From assembly GCF_019799905.1 (NCBI RefSeq), contig NZ_JABGCI010000015.1, forward strand, positions 21,978 through 85,977: 64,000 nucleotides of DNA, given 5' to 3'. The notes beneath the pieces are model-generated. The model searched no databases and was not told the DNA's origin. It saw only the letters and a list, made by a program, of their open reading frames with translations. The stretch comes from Trujillonella endophytica. Its GTDB lineage: Bacteria > Actinomycetota > Actinomycetes > Mycobacteriales > Geodermatophilaceae. The stretch's first letter is position 1, and each line of letters begins with the position of its first letter. Below are positions 24,994 through 32,738 of the stretch, one piece after another. Both the position numbers and the translations under genes were made by a program.

Positions 24994-26022
24994 TCAGGCG
25001 CTGCGGCGGGTCCGCTTGGCCGGTGCCGCGTCGGCCGTCTTCTCCGCCGTCGCCGTCTTCTTCGGGGCGGCCTTCTTCGCGGCGGTGGTCTTCCTGGCCG
25101 CCGGGGTCTTGGCCGCGGTGGTCCTCGCCGCCGGCGCCTTCTTGGCGGCCGGCTTCGCGGGGGCCTCGTCCTCCTCGGCCGCCTTCCGCGGGGCCGTCGC
25201 CTTCTTGGCGGGGGCGCGCTTCGCCGGGGCCGGCTCCTCGTCGGCGCTGCCGCCGCGCGCCTTCTCGACGCTGCGCCGCAGGGCGCTCATCAGGTCGACC
25301 ACGGCCGCACCCGGGTCCGCGGTCTCGGGCACCGGCTGCACCTCGCCGCCGGTCTGCTTGGCCTCGAGCAGCGCGGTCATGGCCTCGCGGTAGTCGTCGG
25401 TGAACTCGTGCGGGTCGAAGGCGCCCGACATGGAGGAGATGAGCGCCTCGGCCATCTGCAGCTCCTGCGGCCGGACGGTGACGTCCTCGTCGAGGAAGCC
25501 GAAGTCGGGACGGCGGATCTCGTCGGGCCAGCGCATGGTGTGCAGCACCAGGACGTCGTCGCGCACCCGCAGGGCGGCGAGGGACTCCCGCTGGCGGAGC
25601 GCGATCTTGGTGATGGCGACCTGGCCGGCGTTGGCCAGGGCGTCGCGCAGCAGCACGTACGGGCGGGTCGCCGGGCCGTCCGGCTCGAGGTAGTAGGTCT
25701 TCTCGAAGTGGATCGGGTCGATCTCGTCCTGGTTCACGAACTGCAGGACGTCGATCTCCCGCCGCGACGACAGCGGCAGCTCGTCGAAGTCCTCGTCGGT
25801 CAGGATCACCAGCTGGCCGTCGGGCAGCTCGTAGCCCTTCGCGATCTCGGAGTACTCGACCTCCTCGCCGTCGATCGAGCAGACCCGCTTGTACTTGATC
25901 CGGCCGCCGTCGGTGGCGTGGACCTGGTTGAACCGGATGTCCTTGTCCTCGGTCGCGGAGTACAGCTTCACGCCGATGCTGACCAGCCCGAAGGAGACCG
26001 CACCTCGCCAGATCGACCGCAC
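24994..26022 (-). CDS. ku: DNA end-binding protein Ku
   Basis: A 342-residue bacterial Ku homodimer subunit. It starts VRSIWRGAVSFGLVSIGVKL, exactly at the family N-terminus, with GGGAGGAGG 6 bases before GTG. The core spans about 1-250, including YKRVCSIDGEEVEYSEIAKGYEL and YYLEPDG. The C-terminus is an extended Lys/Ala-rich tail of about 90 residues with several KKA/AAK blocks, as in mycobacterial Ku, where such tails bind DNA and help bridging (known of the family). First gene of the NHEJ operon. Confidence 0.93.
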   Translation of the reverse strand: MRSIWRGAVSFGLVSIGVKLYSATEDKDIRFNQVHATDGGRIKYKRVCSIDGEEVEYSEIAKGYELPDGQLVILTDEDFDELPLSSRREIDVLQFVNQDEIDPIHFEKTYYLEPDGPATRPYVLLRDALANAGQVAITKIALRQRESLAALRVRDDVLVLHTMRWPDEIRRPDFGFLDEDVTVRPQELQMAEALISSMSGAFDPHEFTDDYREAMTALLEAKQTGGEVQPVPETADPGAAVVDLMSALRRSVEKARGGSADEEPAPAKRAPAKKATAPRKAAEEDEAPAKPAAKKAPAARTTAAKTPAARKTTAAKKAAPKKTATAEKTADAAPAKRTRRSA

Positions 26023-26126
26023 GCCGCGCCTCCTCCCGCCCCCTGGACACTCGAAACCGCAGGATAGGCCCGCGGTACGGCCGACGGCAGGTCGACGACG
26101 CCGCCCTCCCCCGGACGGGGCACGGC

Positions 26127-26708
26127 CTACGCGTCGACGCCCTGCGGGTCGTCCCCCGGTGCCGGCTCGAGGCCGCCGTTCTGGATGGCGTCGTAGACGA
26201 ACTGGAGGACGTCGGAGGAGGCCACCAGCGTCATGGTGAGCCCGACCAGCCGCGTGGCCCTCGGCGCGGTCGCGTAGCCGAACACCAGGCCGGTGGCGAC
26301 CCACTGGGCCAGGCAGAACGGGCACGTCAGCAGCTCGCCGACCGCGTGCTTGACCCCCCCGTGCTCGCGCACCTCCTCGGCGACCTCCGCGTGCCCGGAC
26401 GGTCCCTGGAAGGAGGTGAAGGGCGCGCGCAGGGGCGCGGTCACCGGGTCCTTGGCGATCCGCCGGGCCAGCCGGAACGTGGCGACGGCGAGCAGGGCGA
26501 CGTCCCCGGGCGGGATGCGCTCGGGCAGCTCCCGGCCCGAGGCCCGCACGGCCGCGACTCCCGCGGTGACCAGCCCCATGTAGACGCCCATGGCGCCGAG
26601 GTCCCCCGCCAGCGGGCGGGGCTCGCCCTGTGAGTACTCCCTCCCCTGGGTCCGCACCCATCGCCGGAGGGGGGCCGCAGCCCGCTGGAGGTCGTCGACG
26701 ATCGCCAT
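26127..26708 (-). CDS. DUF1360 membrane protein
   Basis: A 193-residue protein of the DUF1360 family, known from spore-related and actinobacterial proteins. It shows AVATFRLARRIAKD, a soluble loop with FQGPSGHAEVAEEVRE, and the Cys motif LLTCPFCLAQWVA followed by a hydrophobic segment (RLVGLTMTLVASSDVLQFVY). The C-x-x-C pair may bind metal or a cofactor. ATG start. Function unknown. Confidence 0.85.
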   Translation of the reverse strand: MAIVDDLQRAAAPLRRWVRTQGREYSQGEPRPLAGDLGAMGVYMGLVTAGVAAVRASGRELPERIPPGDVALLAVATFRLARRIAKDPVTAPLRAPFTSFQGPSGHAEVAEEVREHGGVKHAVGELLTCPFCLAQWVATGLVFGYATAPRATRLVGLTMTLVASSDVLQFVYDAIQNGGLEPAPGDDPQGVDA

Positions 26709-26897
26709 GGGGCCCCGCTACCCGCGGATCGCCCCCGCGACCCCTCCACGCCGACCCATGCCGGAGGTCACCGCGCGCCGGCCCGCCCGCCGCATGGTCT
26801 CGGGGACTGCGGGTAGGCGGGGAGGGACCGCGGCCGTCGGACCGACCGGCCGCCGACCAGGCAGCGCGCCGCCGCGCGCAGGAGGAGGCAGCAGCCC

Positions 26898-27311
26898 GTG
26901 ACCACCCCCGAGGGCCAGACCGCCCGCGACGTCCACCCCGAGGACGAGGGCATCCCCGAGGTCTCCCAGGACGACTCGCCCACGCAGACGTACAACGAGG
27001 ACCCGGAGTTCGCCCCGCTGCCCGGCGAGCGCCCCGGCGCGTCCCTGGACTTCGGCACCACCGCCTTCGAGCAGGCCGAGGGCGAGTCGCTCGACGGCCG
27101 GCTGGCCCGGGAGGTGCCCGACGTGCAGCCCGGCGTCCGGGCCGCCGAGGACCCGCAGCGGGCGAGCATGCAGCTGGAGCAGGACACCTCGACCTCCCCG
27201 TTCTCCGACTCCGGCACGAACACCACCGCCGACGACGTCGAGGCCACGGCCGACGACGCGGTCGGCGGTGAGGGCCCGGAGGAGGCGGCGATGCACGTCA
27301 TCGACTCCTGA
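26898..27311 (+). CDS. DUF5709 acidic protein
   Basis: A 137-residue, very acidic, low-hydrophobicity protein with the conserved DUF5709 features: PEDEGIPEVSQDDSPTQTYNEDPEFAPLPG and SLDGRLAREVPD. It has no TM helix or Cys and is probably intrinsically disordered. An AGGAGG precedes the GTG by 15 bases, longer than usual. Its position just ahead of the stress-response block would suit a stress-linked protein, but that is inference. Confidence 0.8.
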   Translation: MTTPEGQTARDVHPEDEGIPEVSQDDSPTQTYNEDPEFAPLPGERPGASLDFGTTAFEQAEGESLDGRLAREVPDVQPGVRAAEDPQRASMQLEQDTSTSPFSDSGTNTTADDVEATADDAVGGEGPEEAAMHVIDS

Positions 27312-27343
27312 GCCCCTCCTCCAGGCCCGCAGCCCTCCTCCCG

Positions 27344-27373
27344 CCCGCCGTCCGGGGTCACCCGGACGGCGGG
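27344..27373 (+). terminator. 13-bp hairpin after the DUF5709 gene
   Basis: CCCGCCGTCCGGG pairs perfectly with CCCGGACGGCGGG over the loop GTCA, 33 bases after the stop. It is followed by TTGG but no T-run. Probable intrinsic terminator. Confidence 0.65.
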
Positions 27374-27566
27374 TTGGCGGCGCTTGACCCGGTTGTCTAC
27401 GTTGTAAGCGCGGTTGAGCAGGCAGCCGCGACCCGTGCTGGGTCACCCCAGCAGGGACACCGCCGACCGGGCGTGTGCCCGGGGGCGCCGACACCGGCGT
27501 CCCGCACGGCGGTAGATTGACCGCGCGGTCGTGCCGCCGGGCACTGCCGTTGAGAGGAGCTCGTCC

Positions 27567-27965
27567 GTGACCACACCCGACCTGCCCGCCGAGGGTCAGT
27601 CCGACGTGCCGAACGAGGGCACGGAGGCCCCCTTCGACGACGTGATCACGCTCTCCACCACCACGGGTGAGGACGGCGTCGTCACGGTGACGGTCGTCGG
27701 CGAAGTGGACACGTTCACCGCGCCGGTCCTCCGCTCGTCGCTGGACACCCAGCTGGAGCAGCAGCCCCGCGAGCTCGTGATCGACCTGTCCGGCGTCCAG
27801 TTCCTCGGATCCGCCGGCCTGGCCGTGCTCGTGGAGACCCAGAAGTCGGCGCGCAGCCGCGACGTCGAGCTCCGGCTCGTCGCCACCACCCGTGCGGTCA
27901 CCCGGCCGCTCGAGGTGACCGGGCTGATCGACCTGTTCACCATCGTGGACAGCAGCGCCCGCTGA
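27567..27965 (+). CDS. STAS-domain anti-sigma factor antagonist (RsbV-like)
   Basis: A 132-residue antagonist. After about 30 acidic residues the STAS fold runs VTVTVVGEVDTFTAPVLRSSLDTQL, then ELVIDLSGVQFLGSAGLAVLV, where the GSAG serine is the expected phosphorylation site of the RsbW-type kinase. Unphosphorylated, it would bind the anti-sigma factor and free the sigma factor. GAGAGGAG lies 7 bases before the GTG. It sits about 3.6 kb from the rsbW-sigF pair, so it is a good candidate partner. Confidence 0.88.
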   Translation: MTTPDLPAEGQSDVPNEGTEAPFDDVITLSTTTGEDGVVTVTVVGEVDTFTAPVLRSSLDTQLEQQPRELVIDLSGVQFLGSAGLAVLVETQKSARSRDVELRLVATTRAVTRPLEVTGLIDLFTIVDSSAR

Positions 27966-27970
27966 TCGCC

Positions 27971-28031
27971 GCGGGCCGAACGGCCCGCACCCGTCCGACG
28001 ACGACGAGGCCCCGCTCCGGCGGGGCCTCGT
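27971..28031. terminator. Two hairpins between convergent STAS and topoisomerase genes
   Basis: First GCGGGCC/GGCCCGC (27971-27988), then ACGAGGCCCCGC/GCGGGGCCTCGT over the loop TCCG (28004-28031). The second is the stronger and lies 8 bases from the topoisomerase 3' end. Probable bidirectional terminator. Confidence 0.65.
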
Positions 28032-28038
28032 CGCGTTC

Positions 28039-29085
28039 TCAGGCGTGCAGCATCTGGCAGACGGCGGCCTCGAGGACGCGCTGGGCGTCCCGGTCGTTGT
28101 CCGCCCCGGCCGCCTCCTGCAGCGCCGGCCCCACCGTCTCGCCGTGCTCGTACCGGTCGACGACCCGCGGGTCGACGTAACTGGCCTTGCAGACCGCCGG
28201 CGTGTTGCCCAGCTGCTCGGACACCGCCTTGTAGGCCGTGCTGATGACCTTCTTGCGCCCGGTCCTGGACTTCGGCGGCGGGGCCTCGGCCAGCTGCGCG
28301 GCCATGAGCACCGTCGCCGTCCAGGTGCGGAAGTCCTTGGCGGTGATCTCCGCGCCGCTGATCTCCTTGAGGTAGGCGTTGATGTCGCTGCTCTTGACGT
28401 CCCGCCAGGTGCCGTCCTCCAGCTGGTAGGCCAGCAGCTCGTCCCCCGCGCCCGTGCCCTCGGGCCGCGCCAGCAGCTGCCGCACCACCGTGGCGGTGGG
28501 CCGGTCGGTGATCTCCACCTCGCGCTCGATGCCGCCCTTGGCGGTGTAGGAGAAGAAGGTCCGCTCGCCGCGGACGGAGACGTGCTCGCGGCGGAGCGTC
28601 GCCAGCCCGTAGGTGCCGTTGTCCTCGGCGTACTGCTCGCTGCCGACGCGGAAGGCGCCGAGGTCCAGCAGCCGGATCGCGCACGCCAGCACGCGCTCGC
28701 GGTTGAGCCCGCGGGTCCGCAGCGCGCCGACGACGGCGTCGCGCACGTCGGGCAGCTGGTGCGCGATCTCCAGCACCCGCTCGTGCTTCTCCGCGTCCCG
28801 GCGGGCCCGCCACTGGTCGTGGTAGCGGTACTGCCGCCGGCCGGCGACGTCCACCCCGGTCGCCTGGATGTGACCGTTGGGCCACGGGCAGATCCAGACG
28901 TCCTTCCAGGCCGGCGGGATCGCGAGGGCGCGCACCCGGTCCAGCCGCTCGTCCTTGATGAGGACGCCGTTCTCGTCGGTGTAGGAGAACCCCCGGCCGG
29001 CGCGCCGGCGCCGCCAGCCCGGGCCGTGCACGTCGCTGCGCCGCAGTCTCACCCCCGGTGGATGCGCACCGGTGCCGTTCCCCAA
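28039..29085 (-). CDS. DNA topoisomerase IB (poxvirus/eukaryotic type)
   Basis: A 348-residue type IB topoisomerase that relaxes supercoils through a 3'-phosphotyrosine. N-terminal GFSYTDENGVLIKDERLDRVRALAIPPAW and QATGVDVAGRRQYRYH are the capping domain. Catalytic residues lie in LDLGAFRVGSEQYAEDNGTYGL (Arg), TAKGGIEREVEI (Lys), DFRTWTATV (Arg) and KASYVDPRVVD (nucleophile Tyr). The length and motifs match bacterial homologs. It lies between the two STAS-bearing genes, so it may belong to the stress regulon. Confidence 0.92.
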   Translation of the reverse strand: MGNGTGAHPPGVRLRRSDVHGPGWRRRRAGRGFSYTDENGVLIKDERLDRVRALAIPPAWKDVWICPWPNGHIQATGVDVAGRRQYRYHDQWRARRDAEKHERVLEIAHQLPDVRDAVVGALRTRGLNRERVLACAIRLLDLGAFRVGSEQYAEDNGTYGLATLRREHVSVRGERTFFSYTAKGGIEREVEITDRPTATVVRQLLARPEGTGAGDELLAYQLEDGTWRDVKSSDINAYLKEISGAEITAKDFRTWTATVLMAAQLAEAPPPKSRTGRKKVISTAYKAVSEQLGNTPAVCKASYVDPRVVDRYEHGETVGPALQEAAGADNDRDAQRVLEAAVCQMLHA

Positions 29086-29112
29086 ACCGGGCGGCCGGGG
29101 CGGGTCACCCGC

Positions 29113-30963
29113 TCAGCGGATGTCGACCAGCCCCGAGAGCCCGCTGATCTCCAGCACGTGCCGGGTGACCCCGCCGTCGGGGGCGTGGACCACCAGCTGC
29201 CAGCCCTCGTCGCGGGCGATCCGCGCCATGGCCAGGACCACGCGGACGGCGGCGCTGCTGAACAGCCTCACGCCGACCAGGTCCAGCTCGACGCGGCCGG
29301 TGCCGCCGTGGCTGGCCTCCAGGAGCCGGATGCGCAGCTGCTCGGCACTGAGCAGGTCGAGCTCGCCGGACACGCGCACCACCGGCCGGTCGCCGGTGCG
29401 GTCCACGACCACCTCGGCGGTGTTCCCCGCGGGTGCCTGCCGGATCTCGTCGTCGGGGACGCGGCGCAGCCGCAGCCGCAGGGTGACCGTCGTCCCGTCC
29501 TCGCCCTGCAGCACCACGCCGTCGACGAGCTGCCGCATGATCAGCAGTCCGCGCCCGCGGCTGCCGGGATCGCGGTCCGGCGGGCGCCAGCTGCCCTCGT
29601 CCCGGACCGTGACGGTGAGGACGCCGTCGAGGTCGACCGACGCCGACACGTGCATGGGCCCGGCCCCGGTGTCCCGGTAGGCGTGCTCGGCCGCGTTCGC
29701 CGCCGCCTCCCCCACCGCCACCATGACCCCGACCCGGTCCTGCTCCCCCATGCCCAGGTGGTCCAGCCACGCGCCGAGCTTCCGGCGGACGGCGGGCAGC
29801 GACGAGGGGACGGCCGGGAGGTCCAGCTGCAGCGGTGCGGGTGTGTCGGCGAGCCGGTGCGCCACCAGCACGGCGATGTCGTCGGGACGGCCGTCCGGGG
29901 TGGGGAGCAGCGCGGCGACCGCCGCGGCCAGCTCGGCCGAGCCGATGTCGTCGGCCGGGGTGCTCCCCGCGACCACCGAACGGGCGACCTCGGCCAGTCG
30001 GGTGAGACCCCGGGTGGGCGGCGGACCGGACGCCGCGACCGCGCCGTCGGAGAACAGCACGAGGGTGGCGCCCTTCTCCAGCACGGCGTGGGAGACCTCG
30101 GTGCGGGTGCCCGGCACGCTGCCCAGGGGCGGGCGCGGCACCAGCGCCAGGAACGAGGTGCTGCCGTCGCGGCCGACGACCAGCGGCGCGGGGTGGCCGG
30201 CGGCGGCATAGGTCAGCCGGCCGGTGCCGGCCTCGAGGACCCCGTAGAACACCGAGGCGCCCTCGACGTCCTCCATCTGCGCGGCGAACTCGTCCAGGGC
30301 GGTCACCACGGCCGCCGGCCACGGGTCCCGCATCGCGATCGAGCGCATCGCGCCGCGCAGCCGGCTCATGGCGCCCGCGGCCGGCATCCCGGCGCCCACG
30401 GCGTCGCCGATCACGAGCGCGAGCCGGCCGGACCCGAGGGGGACGGCGTCGTACCAGTCGCCGCCCGCGGCGCCCTCGGCGGTCGCCCGGTCGTAGCTGC
30501 CGGACAGCCGGATGTCGGGCAGCAGCGGCAGGGACGGCGGCAGGAGCGCGGACTGGGCCTGCTCGACGAGGTCGGCGCCGGGGGGCTCGGCGGCCGGGGC
30601 GGCCGGCGTACCGGCCTCCAGGACGAGCAGCACGCCCGGCTCGCCGGACACCGACAGCGGCTGCACGACCAGGGTGGCCGCCGGGCCGGCGGAGCCCAGG
30701 AGGCCGGTGACGGTCTCGGTCCGGCCGCTGCGCAGGGCCTCGGCGGCCAGCTCGGTGACCGGGCGACCCGCGACCTGGGGCAGCTCCGAGCGGTCGGTGC
30801 CCAGCTCGCGGGCGCGCGCGTTGGCCCACACCGGCTGGAGTCCGGCACCCGCCAGGCAGTAGATGGCCGCGGGGGCGTGCTCGAGCGCTGCCACGAGCGC
30901 GGCCGGTCCCCGGTCGTCGGCGGGCGAGCGGTCCGGCGCTCGGGCGCCCTGGCTGGTGTCCAT
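29113..30963 (-). CDS. SpoIIE-type PP2C phosphatase fused to HATPase and STAS domains
   Basis: A 616-residue regulator combining four modules: a PAS-like sensor (about 20-125, HAPAAIYCLAGAGLQPVWAN), a PP2C/SpoIIE phosphatase (about 155-370, GGDWYDAVPL, VIGDAVGAGMPAA, PDDIAVLVAHR), an RsbW-like ATPase/kinase (about 380-510, VGEAAANAAEHAYRD with the N-box, RGRGLLIMRQLVD), and a C-terminal STAS (about 525-616, FSSAAVRVVLAM). It could dephosphorylate, phosphorylate and present antagonists in one chain, controlling the divergent RsbW/SigF pair. The ATG follows a GGAG directly, so the true start could be a few codons away. Confidence 0.9.
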   Translation of the reverse strand: MDTSQGARAPDRSPADDRGPAALVAALEHAPAAIYCLAGAGLQPVWANARARELGTDRSELPQVAGRPVTELAAEALRSGRTETVTGLLGSAGPAATLVVQPLSVSGEPGVLLVLEAGTPAAPAAEPPGADLVEQAQSALLPPSLPLLPDIRLSGSYDRATAEGAAGGDWYDAVPLGSGRLALVIGDAVGAGMPAAGAMSRLRGAMRSIAMRDPWPAAVVTALDEFAAQMEDVEGASVFYGVLEAGTGRLTYAAAGHPAPLVVGRDGSTSFLALVPRPPLGSVPGTRTEVSHAVLEKGATLVLFSDGAVAASGPPPTRGLTRLAEVARSVVAGSTPADDIGSAELAAAVAALLPTPDGRPDDIAVLVAHRLADTPAPLQLDLPAVPSSLPAVRRKLGAWLDHLGMGEQDRVGVMVAVGEAAANAAEHAYRDTGAGPMHVSASVDLDGVLTVTVRDEGSWRPPDRDPGSRGRGLLIMRQLVDGVVLQGEDGTTVTLRLRLRRVPDDEIRQAPAGNTAEVVVDRTGDRPVVRVSGELDLLSAEQLRIRLLEASHGGTGRVELDLVGVRLFSSAAVRVVLAMARIARDEGWQLVVHAPDGGVTRHVLEISGLSGLVDIR

Positions 30964-31015
30964 CTCCGGCCAGTGCACACCAGGCCCTGGGGCCCGGCAA
31001 CCGCGCCGGAGGAGC

Positions 31016-31041
31016 GGTTTGGCGGGGTGCCGCCGGGGTAG
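31016..31041 (+). promoter_or_regulatory. SigF/SigB-type promoter of the rsbW-sigF operon
   Basis: GGTTT (31016-31020), a 15-base spacer, then GGGTAG (31036-31041). This matches the alternative sigma consensus GTTT-N15/16-GGGTA known for actinobacterial SigF/SigB. It lies about 130 bases before the anti-sigma start, so the operon is probably autoactivated. Confidence 0.75.
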
Positions 31042-31169
31042 TGGGAGCGGTCGGCGCCGCGACCGGAGCCGCACCGTGCCCCGGCCGGGCGCGCCTTTCG
31101 GGCAGGATGGGCCCGGAACCGGTGCCGCCGCGGTGGCCGGTCAGGACGAGCACGGAGGAGCAACGACGC

Positions 31170-31664
31170 ATGGTGGATCGCAGGGGTGCCGTCGCGCAGG
31201 ACGGGCGGCGAGCCGAACGGCTGGAACTCCGGGTGCCCACCACGCCGACCCAGCTGCCCGCGGTGCGGGCCATGGCCGGTGACCTCGCCATCCGGATGGA
31301 CTACGACCTGGACTCGGTCGAGGACCTGCGCCTGGCCGTCGACGAGGCGTGCGCCACGCTCGCCGCGATCGGCCTCCCGGAGCAGCCGCTGACCGTGGTC
31401 TTCGAGACCACGCGGACCGGCCTGCACATCGACGCGTGGGTGCCCACCGCCGAGGGCACCGAGGTGCCGCGCGACGGATTCGGGTGGGCGGTGCTGCAGA
31501 CCCTGGTCGACGACGTCGACGCCCGGCCGGCCACGCAGGCGGAGGTGCCCGCCGGCAACGGCTCGGCGACGGCGGTGGCTCTCATCTCCGTGGACAAGTT
31601 CCTCCCGGGCCAGAACCCGACCCCGGTCGGCGGCTCGGACCGCAACGTCTCGGTCGCGCGGTGA
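31170..31664 (+). CDS. rsbW: Anti-sigma factor, RsbW/UsfX-like serine kinase
   Basis: A 164-residue GHKL-type ATPase. The core reads RLELRVPTTPTQLPAVRAMAGDLAIRMDYDLDSVEDLRLAVDEACATLAAIG, then DGFGWAVLQTLVDDVD. It would bind the sigma factor and phosphorylate STAS antagonists. The N-box (canonical E-x3-N-x3-H) is degenerate here: DEACATLAAIG lacks the usual Asn. The start is ATG after CGGAGGAG. The stop overlaps the sigma gene start by 4 bases (GTGA), giving stoichiometric coupling. Confidence 0.88.
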   Translation: MVDRRGAVAQDGRRAERLELRVPTTPTQLPAVRAMAGDLAIRMDYDLDSVEDLRLAVDEACATLAAIGLPEQPLTVVFETTRTGLHIDAWVPTAEGTEVPRDGFGWAVLQTLVDDVDARPATQAEVPAGNGSATAVALISVDKFLPGQNPTPVGGSDRNVSVAR

Positions 31665-32674
31665 CCCCGGGGGCCACCACCGGGAACACGACCGCCGAGG
31701 AGGAGACCCTGCGCGGCGATGAGACCGTCCCCGGATCCGACCCCGCCACCGACGACGTGAGCGACATCGACCCCGTGCTCGACGCCGACGCCGCCGAGGA
31801 GCCGGACGCCGCGGACTCCCCTGCCGCGGAGGACGCCGTCGACGAGGCCGAGGTCGAGGTCCCCGTCGTCCCCGCGCCCCGCGCGGAGGTCGAGGACGTC
31901 GTGCCGGTGTCGGACAACCGCCGGCGCGCCGAGCGGACGGCGCCGCTGTTCGCCGAGCTGGCGTCGCTGGAGAAGGACGACCCCCGCCGCGAGCGGCTGC
32001 GGGAGATCCTCGTCGAGGAGCACCTGCCCCTCGTGCGGCACTTCGCCCGCCGGTTCAGCAACCGCGGCGAGCCCTTCGACGACCTCCTGCAGGTCGGCAC
32101 GCTGGGTCTCATCGCCGCGATCGACCGGTTCGACCCGACCCGCGGCGTCGAGTTCCTCTCGTTCGCCGTCCCGACGATCACCGGTGAGATCAAGCGGCAC
32201 TTCCGCGACCAGGGCTGGTCGGTGCGCGTGCCGCGCCGGCTGCAGGAGCTGCACCTGTCGCTGAACTCCGCCGTCGGGGAGCTCGCCCAGAAGAACGGGC
32301 GCGCGCCGACCCCCAGCGAGCTCGCCGAGCACCTGGGGATCCCGCGCGAGGAGGTGCTCGAGGGTCTCGCCGTCGCGAACGCCTACCGCAGCAGCTCGCT
32401 GGACGAGCGCCTCTCCGGTGAGGACGACTCCCCCACCCTCGCCGCGACCCTGGGCGAGGAGGACGCCGCGCTCGAGGGCGTGGAGTACCGGGAATCGCTG
32501 CAGCCGCTGCTGGCCACGATCCCGGCCCGCGAGCGGCGGATCCTCATCCTGCGGTTCTTCGGCAACATGACGCAGTCGCAGATCGCCGCCGACATCGGCA
32601 TCTCGCAGATGCACGTGTCCCGGCTGCTCAGCCAGACGCTGGCCAAGCTGCGCGAGGGCCTGCTCAAGGACTGA
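31661..32674 (+). CDS. sigF: Alternative sigma factor SigF/SigB/SigG subfamily
   Basis: A 337-residue group 3 sigma factor for general stress. An acidic N-terminal extension of about 85 residues (DADAAEEPDAAD repeats of D/E/A) precedes region 2 (FDDLLQVGTLGLIAAIDRFDP and FLSFAVPTITGEIKRHFRD), region 3 (LGIPREEVLEGLAVANAYRS) and region 4 (ERRILILRFFGNMTQSQIAADIGISQMHVSRLLSQTL). SigF proteins usually lack such a long acidic extension; it could act in autoinhibition or be translated from a later start. The GTG is fixed by overlap with rsbW. Confidence 0.9.
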   Translation: MTPGATTGNTTAEEETLRGDETVPGSDPATDDVSDIDPVLDADAAEEPDAADSPAAEDAVDEAEVEVPVVPAPRAEVEDVVPVSDNRRRAERTAPLFAELASLEKDDPRRERLREILVEEHLPLVRHFARRFSNRGEPFDDLLQVGTLGLIAAIDRFDPTRGVEFLSFAVPTITGEIKRHFRDQGWSVRVPRRLQELHLSLNSAVGELAQKNGRAPTPSELAEHLGIPREEVLEGLAVANAYRSSSLDERLSGEDDSPTLAATLGEEDAALEGVEYRESLQPLLATIPARERRILILRFFGNMTQSQIAADIGISQMHVSRLLSQTLAKLREGLLKD

Positions 32675-32682
32675 GCGCAGGA

Positions 32683-32723
32683 CGCCGGTGGCCCGGGACC
32701 GGTTCGGTCCCGGGCCACCGGCG
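32683..32723. terminator. 19-bp perfect hairpin after sigF
   Basis: CGCCGGTGGCCCGGGACCG pairs along its whole length with its complement over the loop GTT. It lies 8 bases after the sigF stop and 16 bases from the end of the convergent SPFH gene. Very likely a bidirectional terminator. Confidence 0.75.
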
Positions 32724-32738
32724 TCGCGGCCGGGCCGG

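Noticed and set aside
26811..26816. GGGTAG as a SigF -10 element ahead of the DUF5709 gene
   Set aside because: No GTTT at the required 15-16 base distance upstream, unlike the site at 31016.
27384..27410. TTGACC with TTGTAA/TAAGCG as a sigma-70 promoter for the STAS gene
   Set aside because: Spacers of 12-15 bases are too short and no convincing -10 lies at 16-18.
28045..31041. A 998-codon + strand open frame across topoisomerase and phosphatase genes
   Set aside because: It is antisense to two genes with clear catalytic motifs. Its translation is Gly/Arg/His-rich with no fold-like pattern, as expected for shadow frames at this GC content.
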